Below, in pieces: positions 60,268 to 64,000 of a DNA stretch of 64,000 nucleotides. How positions within the stretch are numbered: the stretch's first letter is position 1; each line of letters starts with the position of its first letter. A program made the position numbers and the translations under genes. The notes below the pieces were generated by a model. That model was not told the DNA's origin. It searched no databases and saw nothing but the letters and a program-made list of their open reading frames with translations. The DNA is taken from positions 5,566,185 to 5,630,184 of the forward strand of contig OX439004.1 of the NCBI GenBank assembly GCA_949316495.1, read 5' to 3'. The stretch is from Amphiduros pacificus. Taxonomy: Eukaryota > Annelida > Polychaeta > Phyllodocida > Hesionidae.

Positions 60268-61449
60268 ATGGCTTGTCGTGAAAATCTCCCCATCGGGCCG
60301 GCTACACGCAGTGCAGCCAAGGACGCACGTGGCGATGAGCCCAAGTCTCCAACCGTGGCTACTGAACTAGCTACCCTTCGTGATGCCTATGACAGGCTCA
60401 CGGCGCTGAATAACGCTACAAATGCAACGAATACTCGTTTGTCTGAACAAGTCCTCAAGCTAACCGAAGATAAGACCAACCTTGAGCTCGAGAAGTCAGC
60501 TATTGCAGCCGAGCTGTCCAAATCTGAAATGGCGGTGGTGGAAAGAGACGAGGTAATCGCCACTTTCATGCCTAAGCCCGAGGACGTATCTCTTAACATG
60601 TCCGATGAAGCTGCCTCTGATGATGAACTCGGGACATCTGTTCTAGTCATTCTTCCACGAAACGGGCAGCAAGCCGACATCTCCTCCGGACTTCTCCGCA
60701 CGGATGTGCGCATCAAATCGACGGCTGAGGGCCTGGACCACCTCGCTAGGCGTTCGGGCAGAACCACATCGGCCAACCACATTTTCCTTGTCCCGGACCT
60801 CAGTGCCTTCCCGGCTGCTCTAAATGGGATGGCCTGCTACAAAGCTCTTGTTACAAACATCAGGTTCATTCGCTCGAAGGGCCCGACAGTCACCATCCTC
60901 ACCCCGCCACCGAGCAAAGATGCAAACATTCGCTCGAAGTGGTTGGCGGTCACGGGACTTCTGTCCACTATAAAGATCATTGGAGTCAATTATGTAAGAA
61001 TCCCACTCTTTTATGAGACCAGTACAGCTTCTTCTCTCCATCAGGATGGTTCTCTGAGGGAAAAATCCATTGCAGACCTGCAAACTTTGTTAAACACATT
61101 ACCTATCCCGGAGAAGGCGGACAAGATTTCTCCGCCCAAGGAGACAGTTCTGCTCCCAGATGAGACAACAACCACCTCCTCCTCTACGAAAACACCTAGC
61201 TCCTCTTCAAGCTCTCTCCTCTCCAACAAAAAGAGGAAGACCACACTGGATGAAACCACTGTCATCTCCTCCGAGTTAGCTGGCCGCATCATCGGCAAAG
61301 GTGGTGCCAATATTCGCCACTTCAGAGACGACGTCGGCGTCCAGATTAAAGTTCAAACGATCAAAATCAGCCTTCTATCGCTCTCGGGCAAACGTGAATC
61401 TGTACAGCTTGTTAAAACAGAGATTGAAAAATACAAAACATCCCTGTGA
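60268..61449 (+). CDS. LINE ORF1: coiled coil, SGNH-like middle, KH domain
   Basis: A 393-residue protein expected to coat the element's RNA and help its return to DNA. The start is the first ATG, in good context (GAACATGG). Residues about 31-100 form heptad-rich helix (LATLRDAYDRLTALN, LSEQVLKLTEDKTNLELEKS), a likely oligomerising coiled coil. Residues about 122-280 form an alpha/beta block whose spacing recalls SGNH esterases (VLVILP, HIFLVPDLSAF, TVTILTPPPS, DGSLREKSIADLQTLL), but the catalytic Ser and His positions are not kept, so any enzyme activity is doubtful. A Ser/Thr-rich linker and NKKRK (320-324, possible nuclear signal) follow. Residues 327-392 are a KH domain: SSELAGRIIGKGGANIRHFR with the GKGG RNA-binding loop (343-346), then VGVQIKV, then LSGKRESVQLVKTEI. 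The stop is UGA. The frame then continues open into ORF2. Base composition is GC-richer than the flanks and than the endonuclease part. The KH call is strong by motif; the SGNH call is inference. Confidence 0.9.
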   Translation: MACRENLPIGPATRSAAKDARGDEPKSPTVATELATLRDAYDRLTALNNATNATNTRLSEQVLKLTEDKTNLELEKSAIAAELSKSEMAVVERDEVIATFMPKPEDVSLNMSDEAASDDELGTSVLVILPRNGQQADISSGLLRTDVRIKSTAEGLDHLARRSGRTTSANHIFLVPDLSAFPAALNGMACYKALVTNIRFIRSKGPTVTILTPPPSKDANIRSKWLAVTGLLSTIKIIGVNYVRIPLFYETSTASSLHQDGSLREKSIADLQTLLNTLPIPEKADKISPPKETVLLPDETTTTSSSTKTPSSSSSSLLSNKKRKTTLDETTVISSELAGRIIGKGGANIRHFRDDVGVQIKVQTIKISLLSLSGKRESVQLVKTEIEKYKTSL

Positions 61450-61470
61450 TGGGGTTGGCCGGAGCCAGCC
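61447..61470 (+). promoter_or_regulatory. UGA between same-frame ORFs, with UGAUG and a hairpin
   Basis: The only stop between ORF1 and ORF2 is TGA at 61447-61449. It overlaps an ATG (61449-61451) that opens a 33-codon frame ending at 61550, eight bases before the first in-frame ATG of ORF2 (61558). GGTTGGC (61453-61459) pairs with GCCAGCC (61464-61470), one G-U pair, around a CGGA loop, starting three bases past the TGA. The layout could serve read-through or stop-and-restart translation. Whether either happens is inference. Confidence 0.5.
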
Positions 61471-61557
61471 ACGGACCCAGACAAAACGGACTTGAGCACG
61501 GACATATCCCACGGACATTCCTTACCTTACTCTTTATATATAAACTGTGAACACTAT

Positions 61558-64000
61558 ATGAACAATAGTTATAGACAAAATACTTCTATTATTAGAAATA
61601 AGAACTCTATCCTATGTGTATGTACTTGCCTTATGGGCAAACTTGTTTCTTTATGTGAAAATAAAAATGTTTTCTTACCTCTGCAACGCAAGCCAAATAT
61701 TAAATCTTCCAATCAATCTGTACCCAATACCAACCTAATTGAACCACTCCCTACAACCAATCTCCAAGCCACCATTTTTGCCCTCTGTAAAAACCACGCA
61801 AACATTTCTCTTTTGACAAATTCACTATTGAATATTAATTTTAATGTTACAACGAACCCCATCTTTACCTTTGACCATCTCTCAAAATACAATATTCCAC
61901 ACTATTACTTTTTTAATGAACAAATTGAACACTCACTATTTATAAAAACCCCATATGCACATATCTTTCAACAATACACAATCTTTCAAATAAATGGCTC
62001 CGGCGGGAATGTACCCCTCACAGGGCCCCCAACTAACTTGACCCCCCTGTTAATCACAGGCCGCCCCCCAACATATATGTACCCAACCACATCACCCCAC
62101 ACCGACCCTGGTGGTGATCTCCAGCGTCCAGGAGGCACCACTATCAACAATGCTTTCTTCAGAGACTTATATCCACGTGGTAGCACACAACGTGGCCTTT
62201 TACGTAACTACCCGAAGCACGATCACACGTGGCGGAAACGCTCGAGTGAACTCGTAATAGCCAATCGCTACCGATGCCGAACAAGTACGGAAACACACGA
62301 TCCCAATTATGTACATGTAAACACACACAACACACACTGCTCTCTCCGACCAGCCAATCACAAGGCTCCGACTACACGTGCCTGCTCTGCAGCACGTGGT
62401 CAGCCTCAAAAACAACATTCTCGCATTAAGAATCCTAATAGAAATGGGAAGAAAACATTAAATATTGGATGTTGCAATGTACAGAGCATATCTAGCAAGA
62501 TCCTGCCAGTAAAAGATTATTTTGCTGAGCATGACCTTGATGCCCTGTTCATGACTGAGACTTGGATGCATGACTCAAAATCTGACAAAGTTAAGAGTGA
62601 ACTTAAAGAAGGGTCACTTGAATTTGAATCTTTTCCTAGGATTGGTCGCACAGGGGGAGGATTAGGGATTTTATACAAATCTGAACTTCCCTTCACAACC
62701 AATAGGGCCAACCAACCAGTAGTCACCACCATGGAGCTCATGGAGTCATCCATCACATTGAAGGGAAAAAAGATTACATTTGTGGTGATATACAGACCTG
62801 AACCATCTGATCTGAATAGATATACCTACTCTGAGTTCTATGATGAGTTCACCCAGTTGGTTGCACATTATGGTTCCTTTAGTCATGAGGTCATTTTCCT
62901 TGGTGACTACAACTTCCATGTCAACCTGCCCTTAAAGCCTGATGTCATTAAGTTTAATGACATCCTATCTACCTTTGATCTAACACAATGGGTTCAGGAA
63001 CCAACCCATAGGTTAGGGAACACCCTTGATCTAATCATGACCTTTAGGGGTAATAAGCTCATGAAGAGTCACCTGGTAGATGAGTACCTATCTGATCATA
63101 AAATGATTAAGATTTACCTTGACATTATACCTCCTAAACCCCCCAAAAAATCTATCAAATTTAGGAATTTCAAGGGATTGGATCTTGAATCCCTAAGAAG
63201 GGACATCAAATCCCTAACTCACAGAGACACAACTTGGGAACATTTATCATTGGAGGACATGGTAAATTATTATGATAGGGAACTCACATCACTCATGGAC
63301 AAACATGCACCTATCAAAGTTGCCATGGTCACCCAACGCAAACCTGTACCTTGGATGAGTGACCAATTAAAGCTGGAAAGATCTCTCAAGAGGAGGCTTG
63401 AGAGAAAAATGAGCAAGACTGGCTCACAAATTGACAAGGAGCTGTATAACTCTCAGAGGAACCAATACAACTCAATGCTTAAATCTGCTCAGTCATCATA
63501 TTTTTCCAACCTGGTTGAGGAAAACAAACATGACCCTAAAAAGCTTTTTAGAGTCATTGACACAGTCATGCACAAGAAAAAGGACACACCTATGCCCCAA
63601 TCTGACTGTGAGACTACTCAAGCTGAGAAGTTCAACACATTCTTTCTTGAAAAAATAGAGAGAATCCGCCTGAACATTGATAACGCCCCACCCTGCCAAA
63701 CTTCGCCACCAGGTGACACTGCGAACAATAGTACTACATGTCTGGAAAGGTTCACACCATTAACCATTGACGACGTACGGAAATTGGTCAAAAGGTCGGC
63801 AAAGAAGTCATGTGACCTGGATCCAATTCCAACCTGGCTCTTACTTGACCTCTTAGATGACCTCCTACCAATAATTACTTCCATCATAAATAAATCACTG
63901 ATGGAATCAGCAGTATCGGAAAATATGAAAATAGCCATCATAACACCCCTGCTGAAGAAACTCGGTCTAGAACTGGTTGAAAAAAACTATAGGCCTGTTT
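61558..64000 (+). CDS. LINE ORF2: N-terminal extension, AP endonuclease, reverse transcriptase (partial)
   Basis: The frame is open from 61450 to the window end. The first ATG is 61558, giving 814 residues so far. Residues 1-300 are rich in Asn, Thr, Pro and basic residues with no domain I know. Residues about 302-525 are an APE-type endonuclease that nicks target DNA: CCNVQS (N307), TETW (E334), GGGLGILYKS, IYRPE, GDYN (D450, N452), GNTLDLI and LSDHK (D513, H514), so all key residues are present. A linker follows with a helical stretch (KLERSLKRRLERKM) and FRVIDTVMHKKKD. The RT domain begins near residue 735 (LTIDDVRKLVKRSAKKSCDL) and reaches NYRPV at 811, where the window stops. Expected to act in the nucleus by target-primed reverse transcription. 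It is in the same frame as ORF1, so it may be made as an ORF1-ORF2 fusion by read-through or from its own ATG. Confidence 0.93.
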   Translation, partial: MNNSYRQNTSIIRNKNSILCVCTCLMGKLVSLCENKNVFLPLQRKPNIKSSNQSVPNTNLIEPLPTTNLQATIFALCKNHANISLLTNSLLNINFNVTTNPIFTFDHLSKYNIPHYYFFNEQIEHSLFIKTPYAHIFQQYTIFQINGSGGNVPLTGPPTNLTPLLITGRPPTYMYPTTSPHTDPGGDLQRPGGTTINNAFFRDLYPRGSTQRGLLRNYPKHDHTWRKRSSELVIANRYRCRTSTETHDPNYVHVNTHNTHCSLRPANHKAPTTRACSAARGQPQKQHSRIKNPNRNGKKTLNIGCCNVQSISSKILPVKDYFAEHDLDALFMTETWMHDSKSDKVKSELKEGSLEFESFPRIGRTGGGLGILYKSELPFTTNRANQPVVTTMELMESSITLKGKKITFVVIYRPEPSDLNRYTYSEFYDEFTQLVAHYGSFSHEVIFLGDYNFHVNLPLKPDVIKFNDILSTFDLTQWVQEPTHRLGNTLDLIMTFRGNKLMKSHLVDEYLSDHKMIKIYLDIIPPKPPKKSIKFRNFKGLDLESLRRDIKSLTHRDTTWEHLSLEDMVNYYDRELTSLMDKHAPIKVAMVTQRKPVPWMSDQLKLERSLKRRLERKMSKTGSQIDKELYNSQRNQYNSMLKSAQSSYFSNLVEENKHDPKKLFRVIDTVMHKKKDTPMPQSDCETTQAEKFNTFFLEKIERIRLNIDNAPPCQTSPPGDTANNSTTCLERFTPLTIDDVRKLVKRSAKKSCDLDPIPTWLLLDLLDDLLPIITSIINKSLMESAVSENMKIAIITPLLKKLGLELVEKNYRPV

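Larger units (their letters stand above)
59460..64000 (+). mobile_element. LINE (CR1/L2-like non-LTR retrotransposon), 5' part, apparently intact
   Basis: The order is 5' UTR, ORF1 (60268-61449), then ORF2 with AP endonuclease and reverse transcriptase running past the window edge. The linker and RT start (SCDLDPIPTWLL, then IAIITPLLKK, then NYRPV) follow the pattern of CR1/L2-type elements. Apart from one UGA between ORF1 and ORF2, the frame is open for over 3.7 kb, so this copy is young or active-looking. RT core, 3' UTR and end duplications are outside the window. Confidence 0.92.

Noticed and set aside
60387-61310. Minus-strand frames of 87-131 codons opposite ORF1
   Set aside because: Shadow frames of a GC-richer coding strand; the plus-strand KH and coiled-coil protein explains the openness.
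61986-62418. Minus-strand frames opposite the ORF2 N-terminal part
   Set aside because: No motif, short, and opposite a much longer plus-strand open frame.

Overview
This is animal nuclear DNA, most likely from a marine invertebrate. The evidence is AT-rich non-coding sequence, very many micro- and minisatellites, tRNA-headed SINEs, two LINEs and one intronless seven-transmembrane receptor gene. The main SINE (tRNA-like head, tail rich in GTTTGTTTGGGGTTTTAC) looks mollusc-like to me, but that is recollection, not a search, so the species is left open. There are no bacterial features, no CRISPR array and no retrovirus-like element that I can see.

Layout. 1-4.8 kb: no gene. 4.8-7.5 kb: a broken LINE on the minus strand with reverse-transcriptase motifs, a SINE fragment inserted in it and a 279-bp tandem duplication. 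8.3-24.9 kb: microsatellites and minisatellites, SINE copies, dispersed repeats and a perfect 61-bp inverted repeat. 25.9-29.3 kb: two copies, in opposite orientation, of a non-autonomous DNA transposon with long inverted ends. 29.5-32.1 kb: the one convincing host gene, a rhodopsin-like GPCR, whose start codon lies in one minisatellite and whose stop codon lies in another. 32-59.4 kb: further satellites (42, 27, about 41, 42 and 15 bp units), SINEs, two small inverted-repeat elements inserted in older repeats, and long stretches with no gene. 59.5-64 kb: the 5' part of an apparently intact LINE running off the right edge.

The most interesting system is that last LINE. ORF1 (393 aa) reads as a coiled coil, then a middle domain that looks like a worn SGNH fold, then a nuclear-localisation-like basic patch, then a clear KH RNA-binding domain with a GKGG loop. 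I do not know of KH domains as a usual LINE ORF1 part. ORF2 (AP endonuclease, then reverse transcriptase) lies in the same reading frame as ORF1, separated from it only by one UGA, and that frame has no other stop to the end of the window. A 7-bp hairpin starts three bases after the UGA, and the UGA overlaps an AUG (UGAUG). ORF2 also carries about 300 residues in front of the endonuclease.

How the parts relate: the GPCR is the only host gene recognised, and nothing else here forms a pathway with it. The rest is repeat biology, including nested insertions, two transposable units sharing one end, and satellites that appear to have grown from the edges of genes and elements. Most long open frames in this window are by-products of satellite units whose length is a multiple of three.
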